Part shown: positions 23,069 through 34,655 of the stretch, one piece after another | Numbering within the stretch: the first letter of the stretch is position 1 | Layout of the letters: every line of letters starts with the position of its first letter | NCBI GenBank assembly: GCA_022496805.1 | Contig: CM040086.1 | Span: 11,596,501-11,660,500 of the forward strand | DNA length: 64,000 nt | Direction: 5' to 3' | From: Pohlia nutans | Taxonomy: Eukaryota > Streptophyta > Bryopsida > Bryales > Mniaceae | The notes under the pieces: generated by a model | The model's database searches: none | What the model saw: only the letters and a program-made list of their open reading frames with translations | Told to the model about the DNA's origin: nothing | Position numbers and translations under genes: made by a program

Positions 23069-23620
23069 TTAACTCCTAATTGCCTAAGCCTCAACTTATA
23101 GATGATGTACAAAAATCAAACTTTGTTTTCTCATTCGTCATGTACATTTTGTAGTGTAGATTTTTACTATAGATTTTATGAGTAGTTATCTTATGCATGT
23201 GTCAACACATTAGAAAGGGGACGATTTTTGAAATTGTATGCATCATTTCATGTCGCAGCGATTCACCAAAAAAATTTAGATCATAATTCAGAAGTGCTCT
23301 TCAAAAAATTAACTCATATAATCACACAACCAAAAAAATCTTAAAAAACCACTACACTTAGAGTGTTTTATTTTGATCCATCACAACAAATTTCATGTAC
23401 ATTTTGTTAATATCTTATTCATAATCAATTTCCAAAAGAATTATAAATTTTTAAGTTTCAAAATTTATACATAAACATTAGTGGTAGCAATCGTAAATCT
23501 AACTACATCGATAAAATATAAATTTCATAGTGTACAATTTCATTCATACATCAAGTTCAAAATATCCCTCTTAGTTGCATTTTAAAATGCATCTTTGCAA
23601 TTCCCCAAATATCGAAAGAA
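23069..23620. mobile_element. TTAA-bounded element, family A copy 3, right end decayed
   Basis: The left end is TTAACTCCTAATTGCC. The internal landmarks (GAAAGGGGACGATTT, ATCCCTCTTAGTTGCATTTT) are present. A GGGTTAA right terminus is not. Confidence 0.65.
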
Positions 23621-24430
23621 GTGAGTACCAAATGTTAGTATGGGTGCATATGATGATATTTAGAGAGAGAGAGTAATTCCGGGTCAAAGAGCTAGTTGAA
23701 ATGGAGAGTTTATTGGGCAATGTGCTACCAACTTGGCCGCTAGGACCAAGTTATGCATACTACCCTCGTGCCCTTTTAAGTAATAATATTTAATGTTATA
23801 TTTTTAGATTCCATGATTCTTTAATCTAGAAAAGTCAAACTCCAATATCTATTTTTAGATTAAAAATCAACATCTTGGTTTTTTTTTATTGAATGTCAGT
23901 TCTCATCTAAAATGAAAAATATTACTGTAGGTTAATAGCTTAAGTCATAAGTAATTTTTTGGAAATCATTAATAATTTTGGAGAATTTCAGATAAACTAC
24001 TTTTTGAAATTGCTGAAGTGTAGAAATTTACCAACCTTCATATTTATTTATTTATTTTTGGATAATCAAGAAAAAATCTAGGAGAAATTTAAGAATTTAA
24101 AAATATTAAAAATTAGAAATTTGTAATCAAATTCATTCTAGATAGATAAATAGAAACTTCTGTCTTCTTTGGAGCGGTTATTGGGAATAAATGTTTGTTT
24201 GACCTGTTCATTATTCACTGCCCACCGGACAATGAACTATTGGTGTCAGATTCATTCTACATGGGGATGAAATACGTTTGGTTGAATGTTACTGAATGTC
24301 ACTCTATCTGTTGCTGAAGTTCTACACTTTTAGGGCCTACCCATGATCCCCTTTATCCGCTAAACATGCCTTTGTCCACATAAAGACGACAAACATAATG
24401 TAAGCCTTCTTTTGACTACATCTTGTATAG
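23621..24430. other. AT-rich intergenic DNA
   Basis: No gene was recognised. The block at about 23665-23770 (GAGAGAGAG...GGACCAAGTTATGCATAC) is similar to 15117-15190. Confidence 0.35.
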
Positions 24431-24897
24431 TTTTTCATCCATCCAAAATTTCTTTGGCTCTTGTGCTAGTTGACTATCATTTATACGATATGGATCTTCA
24501 AAATAAGATATTGTGATTTTTATCAAATGACAAAATTGATTTATGTCAAGTTTCACCCTTTATTCAAGAATTAAGACTTTAACAACGATTTTCCGAAATA
24601 AGTAGAATCAAATAATTAAAATTACACCGTCTCATAGTGCGTATTATTCCAACTCCGATCTAATTTTTTATAATAAAAAATGGTTAATTTGGGATTTTAA
24701 AGCAAATTTCAGAAGAAAGTCTTGCATAATTAATTAAAAGTATGAATACAAAATATGATAAATCCAATTGTACGGATGTGATTTACACATTGAGATCTAC
24801 AACTTTTCTTTTATATACCAACTTTATTTTTGTGATCCATCAAACATTTTATACACATCTTTGAAATTGGTGGTGAATGTGGACGTTACAGGGTTAA
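24431..24897. mobile_element. Repeat family G copy 1, right end GGGTTAA
   Basis: Shares with 32396-32906 the order TTCATCCATC, AGTTGACTATC, TTTATGTCAAGTTTC and a right end GGACGTTA(C/A)AGGGTTAA. The left terminus could not be resolved. The right terminus fits the TTAA superfamily. Confidence 0.6.
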
Positions 24898-24923
24898 TTT
24901 TGTTTCCTTCACACCTTGTTGTA

Positions 24924-25525
24924 TTAACCCGTAAAGGTCACATGGTGTTCCTAGAATCGACGATTTATGCAAAAACTATAATAAAAATCTATTTGGAGGA
25001 ATATTTTGGAATTGATGCACAAATGAAAGTTGCAAATTGTGAATTTTAGTTTCAATCCATACAATTAGATTGACTAATGCTATCACCAATATTTGATTAT
25101 TAAATATGAAAGTTAAAATTGAAAATTCCTTCTAAATTTGATCACAAACAAAATGTTAACATTTTTTGAGTAAAATTTGTTGAAATGAATTTGAAATGAG
25201 ACACTCTTGACGTGGTGATTTTTTGAAACTTTTGTGTTCCTTAAATCTATGATTTCGTTTTTGCAAGGCCACTTTTGAACTAAAGTGAATGCAATTTTGG
25301 CTTGGTTAGAATTTCACATACTTCTACATTTGTAATCTTGGAGAAATAAGTTCTCTAGTAACACCATATTTAATTGTTGAATAGGACAACAACTTGATGA
25401 AGTATCTTCAAAAAACGTTTCATGATGAATATGTTCATGAGGAGGGAGATATGAAAGAACAAATAATATCACAAACCCAAATCGAGTTGGTAATAATATC
25501 ACAAACCCAAATGTTTAGGGGTTAA
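24924..25525. mobile_element. TTAA-bounded element, diverged family A copy, inverted
   Basis: Begins TTAACCCGTAAAGGTCACA and ends AAATGTTTAGGGGTTAA. The interior (TTGACTAATGCTATCACCAA, reversed family A order) is recognisably family A. About 600 bp, non-coding. Confidence 0.65.
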
Positions 25526-26560
25526 GGTAAGCGACTTTGCGTCACAATTATGGAGGTCGTCCTATTTGTGCCACTGCATACTACAGAGTACATATCAAAA
25601 TTTTAAATGCAAGACATTATACACAATGATCTCAGATAGACAAATAATCACATGTCACAATAGGGTCGTATATACCTTACATTTTCTTTCACATGCATAT
25701 GCTTCTTTTCAATAAGATATATGGCATTTTGTTGTTTCAAACATGAATACAAGTCATGCCTTACATTTCAAATTTAGTCATTCACAACACTACTAGAAAA
25801 TTCACCGTCCAAATCAACAGAAAAGTGTTGAGGGTTTCTGTTGAATCAGTCGCGTTGAGCGGGTCATTATTCAACAGAAATCTATTGAAGTTTTCTGTTG
25901 ATCTGGTCACCTGAAAATAAGAATTTTTTTATTATAAAATTTATATAAAAAAAAAAAAAACATTTTTTTACTGCCCGGAATTTTCGGGCAAGAAAATGTT
26001 TTTAGCTGCCCGGATTTTTAGGGCAGCCCAATTTCATCAACTCAGTTGACAATCGGGTTTGAACTCGTGACCTTACATTTAACACTCAACACTCTAACCA
26101 ATCCATCGCACTTAGAATTTGATGAACACAGAACTATTTTTTTCTTACATAAACACTTACAATTCGATGTTTTGGAATTCAGCAGACTTGGCGGCCATTT
26201 TGACATAGTAAATTAACTTTTTTCAAAAACCTTTGGACTAAGAAAAGTTGGGAAATCAAGTTAAGTTTCATCTCCAAAAATCCGTTTGTGATTTGAAGCC
26301 TCCAGTCAAAAGTTATAGACAAAAATCAGAGAGGGTGTTTGAAAATATCAATGAAAATATTCCTTGCTACCCCACTCTGAATTTTGTCTAAAACTTTTGA
26401 ATGGAGGCTCAAAATCACAAACGGATTTTTGGAGATAAAACTTAACTTCATTTCGCAACTTTTCTTGGTTCAAAGATTTTTGAAAAAAGTTGTTTTACTA
26501 TGACAAAATGGCTTATAAAATTTGCGTTTTAAAAAAAATAAAAAATTGTGAATGATTAAG

Positions 26561-27110
26561 TTAACCCCTAAAAGCCCGAGGGGTATTGGACAAAACATAG
26601 ATGTGTTATAATATGTGCCTTCCATATGTTTGATGAAGGTTGGTTCAATAGACAAAATGTAGAGTATCATCTTTACAAATTATCCGTACGGTCAAACTTC
26701 CTAAATAATCTTTAGATCATTTTTTAATGAATTCAAAAGCATTAACCTTTGAAAATTTGTATAAATTATAATTTTCAATTTTAGAGTTCAAAATTTAGTA
26801 CGATTGGTTAAAGTTGGGTTATCTATCATAAACTTCAAAAAAGCAAGAGAAATGATGGAGGAATCATCATTACTTTCCCCAAATAGCAAATTTTGTAACA
26901 CTAAGACAATGTTGAGGTGATCTACTTTGAAAAATTCTCCCGGGTGGAGTTTAACTCGGATTGCCATAATTCAAATTGGGTTTGAAAGTAGACTTGATGT
27001 AGTATTTTAAAATATTTTTTATTTTTTCAAAAAAAGATTTTTTTGTTCCGGGCAGCCCGTTTTTTCCGGGCAGCGACCAGAAAATGGTCGCTCGGGAGCT
27101 TAGGGGTTAA
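26561..27110. mobile_element. TTAA-bounded element, family B copy 2 (nested in CACTA)
   Basis: Left end TTAACCCCTAAAAGCCCGAG, right end TCGGGAGCTTAGGGGTTAA. The inverted repeat runs CCCCTAA..GC...CGA with small mismatches. About 550 bp. Confidence 0.8.
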
Positions 27111-27660
27111 TCTTTAAATCACAGAGGGGGTAAAGGAAAAACCTAGATGTGTTACAAGATGTTACTTTTGCAACTTTGATGAAGTTTGGTCCAAAAGAGA
27201 AAATGAAAAGCATGATGTTTAGTAATTATCTATATGGTCAAACTTCCAAAAAGAGTTTTAAATACTCATTTTAATGAATTTAGATTCATTTACCATTTGA
27301 CATTCACCAAAATTACGTACTAATTCTACATTTAGAATATGGAATTTGGTATGATTAATTAAAACTAAACATTCTATTCTAAAATTTTAAAAGCAAAAGT
27401 TCCAAAGGAGAGAACATCATTAGTTTTCCAAAGTAGTAAGTTTTATAACACTAAGACAATAATGAGGTCTATGTCGTTGAAAAATTCCTTACTAAACCTC
27501 AATATTGCAAATGAAATGTATCAAACAACACTAGAACATGATCTCTCCTCCCCCCAAGTTCGACAAGATATTAAAATTTGAAATATCATTTCCTAACCAT
27601 GGGCAGTCACTGCTATTTGGGTGCGACCAAAATATGGTTGATTGGTCACTTAGGGGTTAA
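27107..27660. mobile_element. TTAA-bounded element, family B copy 3 (nested in CACTA)
   Basis: It starts at the TTAA that ends copy 2 and ends GGTCACTTAGGGGTTAA. The interior follows family B (AACCTAGATGTGTTACAAGATG-type left block, ATATGGTCAAACTTCC) but is more diverged. Confidence 0.7.
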
Positions 27661-28407
27661 TGAGTTCAATTGATTGAATGTTTCAAAAAACCGGATTACT
27701 GTGTAGAAACAAAAAGAAGATTCCAAGTTTCTAGCACAGAGAGATTCAAAGAAGAAAGAAAGAAAAAGGTTCACAGATGACTGAATGTTGTCCCATTCAA
27801 GTGGGTTTATTTATTGGGGTGTCCCTGTGATTGTTTCAGATGGAGCTAAAAGTTAGTCAACAGTCGAAGTGTGTCAAGATTCACCCTCAATAGCTTTAAT
27901 TTAGGGAATATCAAGCTGCTTGTCTTCTGTTGTTGTTTGTCAGGGATGATGAAAGTCTGCAAAATTGCAGTTGTATAATCCAATTACATAAAACACCCAT
28001 TCTAGTACTAAATGATTACAAAACTCTCATATAAAGTGCAAAAGATTCAAAAGGTTCAAGAATATTCAAAAGATCCTAGAATATTCCAATAGATTCCAGA
28101 ATATTTTGATAGATGCCAGAATATTCTAAAATATTTTCAAAAGATTCCAAAAAGATTCCAAAAGATTTCACTTTCACTAAAATTTTGTTGATTTGGTCAT
28201 TGTACTATTTGAATCAACAAAAAAGTAAGCAGCAAACTGTTGACTTTTACAAAAAAATAACAAATCAGTGAAATGGGTCATTGTAGTACCCCGAACAACA
28301 TAAATCTGTTAAATTTCTGTTGATTTGGTCATGATTTTCTAGTAGTGCAAATTCTACCAAAATCCTAAACCCTAAAAGTTAGCACTGAAATCCTAGGTTG
28401 CTAGTAA

Positions 28408-28565
28408 GGTAGGATGTCCTAAAACCACCACCTCCCCCAATTATGACATGTAGACTTTTCTTGGGGCCACCACAGTTGAGACCTAAAACCACCAATTTCA
28501 CTATTGAAGGAGACCAATGGCACACCAAGCATTGCGAAGAAATAGTTGGTGGTTTTGGGTTAGTT
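28408..28565. repeat. Relic of GGTAGRRGYACC MITE
   Basis: The left end is GGTAGGATGTCCTAAAACC after TAA, and the right part GGTGGTTTTGGGTTAG is its partial complement. It lacks the outermost right bases. Confidence 0.45.
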
Positions 28566-28754
28566 CATGAGCGGAATTAGGAACAACAAAGTGTGAACAT
28601 GGGGAAACCTAGAAATTTGATTTGGGTCACATGTTACTTTCCACTTTGGAATTTTGTATACAATTAACAAATGTGAATTACATGTTGCAAATTTTTGCAA
28701 TCCTCATCAAAACCTATTTTGAATGCGGTTGTGAACCGTCGAAACGGTTCATGT
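28566..28754. other. Short intergenic spacer with palindrome
   Basis: TGAACCGT / ACGGTTCA form an inverted pair at about 28732-28751. Nothing else was recognised. Confidence 0.35.
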
Positions 28755-31083
28755 TACTGATAAACTCTTAATTCTAGAGTTTTGATTTGTTTAGCAATTT
28801 ATATTTGTCTAACCGGGACATTTTAGCCGGTTAGACAAATTTCCCGGATTTGGTTGCATTTAGTGTTCGGTTTTATTTGGCAATATTAGATTCCTTTTTA
28901 TCTAGATAATTTTGTGTGTTTATTAGCTTCTAACAATTTGATTGATCGATTATGTGCAATTGGGCCGTTTGTCCTTTTATTTTACTTGATGATTTTTAAC
29001 CTATTTTTATTACTTGTCATTCTAATTCATTAGTTAATCTAGTTGATTAGTCTATTTTATTAGTTGATTGAGTTATTCTTGGTGGGGTGTTATTTTAGCC
29101 TTTTAATTTCCTATTGTTTAGTCTTATTTTACTAATTTATTGTTGAGTTTATTCTTTAGCCTATTAGAGTGAGTTTAGTTTATGTTAGTGGAGTAGTGTA
29201 GTGTGGAACTTCCGGTTAAGTGGTAGTTAAGTAATAGTGTAGGGTTTTGATGGAGTTGGATGAATAGTCCTAGGTGGATGGATGTAGTTTTGGTGGGATT
29301 CAAAATCCCACCGTGCCGCTTATGCGGAGCCAGTCCATTGTCTGCACGGTTAGAGTTTGGGAGAGACGATAGAATTGTAGATCTGAATCTGGGTTGGAGT
29401 TTTTGTTGTGATCTAGGAAGTTTTGTTGTACAACAATCTAGGAAGAAAGTCATTATTGCTCGTTTGGATTGGAAAGAGTTGCAGGAAAAAACTAAAGAAA
29501 ATTAGTGATTGTGGGTGTTTGGAGAATTAGCTTTGCTTGGTTTGGTTAGTGAGGAGAAATTTGGTGTGAGCTTGGAGCTTGGAAGAATTAGTGAAAAAAA
29601 TAAAATAAAAAGAATTAGTGTGTGAGATTGGGAAGAAGGTTTAGCATTAGCTGTTTTGTTGAAGATTGGAGGTACTGGCCTTGTTTGAGATTATTGTACT
29701 ACCGATAATAGTGATTAGACTGGGGTTTAGAGGGCTGGATTGGAATATACGGAGGGTTAGCTTGGTCTGCAGGCTACGGTGGGAAGTACACGGAACCTGG
29801 GCAATTGAAGGAACACTAAGGCGATCGGGGCGGCGGCTTCAGCCCGGGATTTACGGCGGGGGAGCTCGACAGAAGAGAAGACGACGGAGCTGCAGGCCCA
29901 GACAACCGAGAATCACGAAGCAAACGAGCAAGACGAAATCACGAAGACCAGCATCGACGGGACAACAAGAGCAAGATCAGGGCGACGATCAACACGAAGG
30001 TCGGGGGCTGGCTCCGGATTTCGCGGCGGAGGTGCAAGATCACGAAGATCGACGACTCCAGCAAGAGGAAAACGGAACCAGAAGACGGAGAGATCAAAGC
30101 AACAAGACGAAGGCGGCGATTCGGCGAATGCACAGCAGTAAACGGCGACGGTGAAGGCCAGCAAGGTCTCGGTTGCCATCGCCGGAGGAAGAACAGCCAT
30201 TCCCGGTCTCCCTCCCCGTGTGACAATACGGAGGGAGCCAGGGTGATAATATAGAGGGACGCATCCCTCTTCCTTGTTTTCTCCCAATAATTGATGTTTT
30301 TCTAGTCTAATTAGATTCGTTAGAAATTAGAAGGATAGAAAAGACCTTTATTATAAAAAAATTGGTAGTTTTAATTACCTAAAAAAGATTTGTGGTGTAA
30401 TTGTTTGATTTTTTCTCAATTGCTTTGAAGTTGTTGAGCTTTGTGTTGGATTGTTGTGTGAATTCTTTGTTGTATAAAATTGGTCCGGCAAGGGGTATAG
30501 CGCAGAAGCGCTGCTCAAATTTCGCCGGGCCAATTGGGTGTAAGTTTTGTGTTTAGGGTTGAATATTTAGGGTTTTTGGGCACGACGAGGAAGCGCTGTC
30601 CAAAATTGCCCATAAAATCCCTAATTTGTTTGGATTGGTTGGTTTGAATTGCACGGTTGTTCAAGGGTGTTTAGGGTATTTTGCAAAGCTAAGGAATCAA
30701 CAAAACTCCTAATAGTGGGAGTTTAGTGTCCATGTGAAAGTGGGGTTATGTGCTGTAATTTTTAGTGTCAAGCCAAAAAACCCTAATTGCAATCCCTAAT
30801 TCCCAATTCTAAGCCCGATTTAGTGCACTTAGTGCCTAAGGTGAATTGGGAAGGGTTTGGGCTCAATTAGGTACTCGTAAACGGTCCAAATCGACCGTTT
30901 ACATGTGCTGTAATTTCTTGCAAGTTACCCCTTTAGACCAATTTTCACCACTACTTCACTGTTTTAATTAGAATTTCCTCTCACAAACGCCTAGGTCAAT
31001 AGGAGTCCATTGCTTGCGTTTATACTTCACCCACTTTCCGGCCAGACATATGGGCTTTTGACCGGTGACGGTCAAAATGCTCA
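28755..31083 (+). repeat. Probable 5' LTR of a Ty3/gypsy-type retrotransposon (5' edge unresolved)
   Basis: The right edge is set by the primer-binding site at 31090. A TATA box (TATAAAAT) lies at about 30472, so transcription would begin near 30500 and the R/U5 part would be about 580 bp. Just after the TATA box is a stem AATTGG.CCGGC...GCCGGGCCAATT (30478-30535) with an inner perfect hairpin AGCGC-AGAA-GCGCT. The purine-rich stretch at 29850-30200 gives long open frames on both strands but no domain. The left end of the LTR could not be fixed by TG/CA or target duplication. Confidence 0.5.
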
Positions 31084-31089
31084 TATAAT

Positions 31090-31107
31090 TGGTGCGTCTG
31101 CCGGGAG
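31090..31107 (+). other. Retrotransposon primer-binding site (tRNA-Gly type)
   Basis: TGGTGCGTCTGCCGGGAG is, from memory of plant tRNA-Gly(UCC), the exact complement of its 3' end including CCA. It sits six bases after the CA that would end the 5' LTR. Confidence 0.65.
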
Positions 31108-32159
31108 GTGGGTGTTTTCTTTTAACTTTGTGGTCAATCGTTTCTTATTTTGCAAGGTATTTTGGAACGATTTGGAGCTTTGGAGCATTGTATTGTTCTG
31201 TGTGGGCTTGTGTTTGTGTTTTAAATTTATCGCCTCGTGGTGGGTGTTTTGCGGTTGTTGTTGTTGTTGTTGTTATGAGTAACTCACGACGTTGAGTCGT
31301 GAGTGTGAAGGGGGTTGTTCCACTGATTGTTGGGTGGGTCCTTTTTAGTGTTGTTTAGTCGCTTTCTTTATTAGCCGTGGTTTATGTATGACGGTGAGGT
31401 CGGGTTAATTATCGACGGGACCGTTTGTGTCGTTTGAAATCGGGGTGGTTGGCAGTGATGCCCCAAACACCCGAGAGCTTGTGTTTGCAGGTTGAACCCA
31501 CAGGTTGCCTTGTTCCCCGTCCATCGAGACTTTCGTAGTTATCCATGTGTTGATTTAATCGGAAAATTTAAAAATTACTGTATCCCTTGTAGACACCGCA
31601 TGGAAGTGGTTAATTAGGGTTGAACGAGTGAAACCACCGCTTAGAGACCGGCACGGGGTCTCTAGGGGGATTCAATCCTAAGCCGTGCGCCACCACCGGT
31701 AAGCGCGGAGGTGTCGTTTATGTTTACATTTAATAGGTTGGCTTTGCCGACGACAATGTCGTTGGCCGCCACCTTATACTTTTTGTGGTGGGTGGAAAGC
31801 AAGCTAAGGGGTTGGCTTTGCGGATGACAACGTCATTCGCCACCACCTCATAAGTAAGGTGGCCCGTGTTTTTGGTTATAGGAAAGTACTTTTTACTCAT
31901 TTTTTGTCCATTTCTCTTAGACGAATCGTACTAGGACAACCATTATTGATTAATATCGGTTTTGATTGAACCGGTTTTGATTAATGTAGTTGGAATCGGT
32001 TTTGATTATTATTGTTGAAACCGGTTTCATTAGTAGAGTTAGAATCGATTTTCTTCAGTAGAGTTAGAATCAATTTTTATTAGTAGAAATAGATTCGATA
32101 TTGATTAGTAAAACTCCCCTAGGGTTTTACCCCAATGATGGCTAAAGGAGTAATTCTCG
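31108..32159 (+). other. Retrotransposon leader between PBS and gag
   Basis: Untranslated leader with a GTT microsatellite at about 31253-31275, two diverged direct copies of a block starting GGTTGGCTTTGC (31735 and 31812), and imperfect repeats of AATCGGTTTTGATTA type at 31945-32100. No coding region. Confidence 0.5.
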
Positions 32160-32395
32160 ATGGTTACAACTCGATCGGGTTCCATTTACCGTGATCCTTC
32201 ATTATTTAGATCCACATACGGTAGAGTTAGGCAATTACAATTAGAAGTTGAATCCGAGGATTTGGAGGAAGAATCTTTAGATTTAGATTTACCACTGGTT
32301 GTCCCGCTTCCAATGGCGAATCCGGCAGATGCAGGCGCCTGCGTCCAATATTTGGACGTTGAACAGATTTTGACTGTTCGAATTCAATCCAAACT
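32160..32395 (+). pseudogene. gag start of the LTR retrotransposon, truncated
   Basis: The frame opens MVTTRSGSIYRDPS; MVTTRSG or close variants are a very common start of plant Ty3/gypsy gag polyproteins. An acidic stretch (residues 29-43) and PMANPADAG follow. After about 78 codons the sequence runs into repeat family G, and the remaining frame to 32486 is repeat sequence. No zinc knuckle, protease, reverse transcriptase or integrase is present nearby, so the element is cut off here. Confidence 0.6.
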
Positions 32396-32906
32396 GGACA
32401 GTTTTCATCCATCAAAATTTCTCATGATTCTTATGCGAGTTGACTATCCTTTGTACGGTTTTGATTTTCAAAATAGGTTATTATGATTTTTGAAAAAAAA
32501 ACACAAGTGGTTTATGTCAAGTTTCATTCTTCGTTCAAAAAGTGAGACTTTAAAGATGATTTTTCAATATAAGTAGAATCAAATAATAGAAACCATACCA
32601 TCTTGTAGTGCATGTTGTTCCTATTTCATCACAATTTTTTTTAAAAAAATTCCGTTAATTCATGATTTTTAATTGATTTTAATTCATGATTTTAATTGAT
32701 TTTTAATTGATTTTTAATTGATTTTAAAGTTGCAAAATCAATAAAAAAATATTAAAGAAATATATGATAAATCCAACCGTACAGATGTGATCTTCACATT
32801 GACATTGACAACTTTTCTTAGTACATCAACTCCATTTTTGACTTTCATCAAACATTTTATAACGAATTTTTGAAAACAGTGTTGAACTAGGACGTTAAAG
32901 GGTTAA
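32396..32906. mobile_element. Repeat family G copy 2, right end GGGTTAA
   Basis: Diverged copy of 24431-24897 that interrupts gag. It ends GGACGTTAAAGGGTTAA. It contains a local TTTTAATTGA repeat at 32665-32725. Confidence 0.6.
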
Positions 32907-33883
32907 TGGCTCTTTTATTGGGATATATACAGTATTGTGCCATAAATTTTGTCGCTAAGTCTATGTGACTTTTTCCACTATATGGCAAGAGTTCATAAAT
33001 TTGAATTTCTTAGGATTTATAATTTTCAGCACATTTGAGTGAACCAAAAAGAGAGCACGAGTTTCAAGGCCCTATATTTATAGAAATGGAAGTTTGTGTT
33101 CTCGTTGAGTGCAGTCAAAATGAAAACTCAAATTCAAAATTCCGTTTTTTCTTGATCTTTGGGGTTGCTGTAATCCCAAAATGGAGAAGGATATGGAAAA
33201 ACCAGAAAGTGGAGAGGTTGGGTGAAAGATGCTAGAAGCGGCTTGCAAGGAGCTTCTTAAAAGCTATTAAACAAAAACGACCTCGCAAGTGCCTTTTAAA
33301 TAATACAACGTTGCTCTGACAACCAAAATACATGTTCAACTGGTTTTGCCGTCGTTTTGACGGCAAAACTAATTCAACATGTTATCTATCTATAGATTTA
33401 GTGGGAACCATGACAGTTGACTTGGCTGCCCTTGACTCATTTCCAACTCACCTTATCAAATATGAGTTTCAGCTTCTTATTAGTTAACTCTACTGTTATA
33501 TGAATTTGATTACTATTAGCAAATTTCAGTTCGAAAAAATAAAATCTTTATTTATGGTGAATTTTTAAATTTCTTTGCACTGTCTTACACAATAATTGAT
33601 GAAAAATCATTGGTGATAGATTTTCAAAAATCCCAATCATGAAGTTGTAGGAAACATCAATGCGCACACCTTCCCTATTGTGGTTTTTGTGTGGGGGAGT
33701 TCAATTTTCAATATTCTGTGACTAAAAATCTAAGAATTGCATCACATTGCTAAATTGAAATCATGAATTAAAAAATGGATCTTTCATTACCAAAGTTTAG
33801 GCACTACAAACTTCTATAATGAACTCGATACATGTGCCAAATTTGATAGACAAAATGTTTCTAAAAATGAAAATAATGGAAAT
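32907..33883. other. AT-rich intergenic DNA with one small hairpin
   Basis: No gene was recognised. GTTTTGCCGTC-GTTTT-GACGGCAAAAC at 33342-33368 is a perfect 11-bp stem with a 5-base loop. Confidence 0.45.
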
Positions 33884-34655
33884 CTACCATTTAGTGTACC
33901 CACTCTTTGCCTATATCATTCCTTGATGCCTCCTAAGCATGGAGTGACATAAAGGAAGGAATTTATCACTGCTAAGAATCCTCCATTCACTCTTCATAAT
34001 GTCCCACAACTCCTCCAAGGTTTTGGGGCCACAGTCCGGGAAGTTTTTGGAGCTTTACCGGTTACTTTCCTTTCATTCCAAGATTGAACCAGTTTTTCAA
34101 GTGTGGAGTCCGGTTATTTTCTCTCTTTAATATATAAAATAGATTTTTTTTAGTTTTTTCACCCGGTTTTTAGCCGCTCCTTCTAAATTCCAATCGGTTT
34201 TTTAGAAAATCAACCGGCTCATCTTACACTAGCTGCCAGTTCTCCCCGTTCATTGTTTGGGGCAACTTCTACCGTAGCGGTTGGGGTTTGAAACAACGTT
34301 TTTTAAGATCTTCCACATGTTTTCAATAGGGTTGAGGTAAGGGGATTTGGCAGGCCAATGAAGCTTCTCAATCTTGCACATTTGCATCCAGGATGCAAAT
34401 ACTTGACTGCAATGTATAAGTGCTCCATCTTTCATCAATAGTCTACCAGAAGGACTATTACTCATTACTGATGAATTGAAAACCCATGCTTCTTATTGTT
34501 CTATTCAATTTTTGAACTCCTCCCTATGCAAAAAACTGCTCAGTAAGCCTGGCAGCATAATTTATGGCATGGCACCATACACTATCACAATGTATTGTTT
34601 TAGTAGATGACCTCATGAAATGCAACCACTTGTGCAGTCTCTACACGCATATGAA
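33884..34655 (-). pseudogene. Tc1/mariner-type transposase relic
   Basis: The segment at 34250-34465 encodes DGALIHCS and WPAKSPYLNPIENMWKILK, the hallmark region of Tc1-like DDE transposases (the second catalytic Asp would be in D-G-A, the last acidic residue the E in PIENMW). The C-terminal part continues at 33884-34027 with KTLEELWDIMKSEW and LCHSMLRRHQG, in one frame but with one internal stop. Between them, 34028-34249 is about 220 bp that do not read as transposase, either an insertion or heavy decay. Upstream, VYGAMP at about 34565-34585 may be the core VxGA motif, after which the frame has stops. The copy cannot be functional. Confidence 0.75.

Larger units (their letters stand above)
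25788..28347. mobile_element. CACTA transposon, non-autonomous, 2.56 kb
   Basis: The ends are CACTACTAGAAAATTCACCG and ATGATTTTCTAGTAGTG, perfectly inverted over CACTACTAGAAAAT. Both sides carry the direct repeat CAA (25785-25787 and 28348-28350). Subterminal motifs related to CTGTTGATTTGGTCA recur near both ends (about 25895, 28185 and 28318), as expected for transposase-binding repeats. No transposase is present; much of the interior is two nested TTAA elements and A/T-rich repeats (AAAGATTCCA-type, 28040-28170). Confidence 0.88.

Noticed and set aside
29666..30287. Open frames of 95-162 codons on both strands
   Set aside because: They lie in a purine-rich part of the putative LTR and have low-complexity composition (Arg/Gln/Lys-rich); equally long frames on both strands argue against a gene.
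32160..32486. A 108-codon host protein
   Set aside because: The start is a typical gag start, and the last 30 codons belong to repeat family G, which also occurs at 24431.
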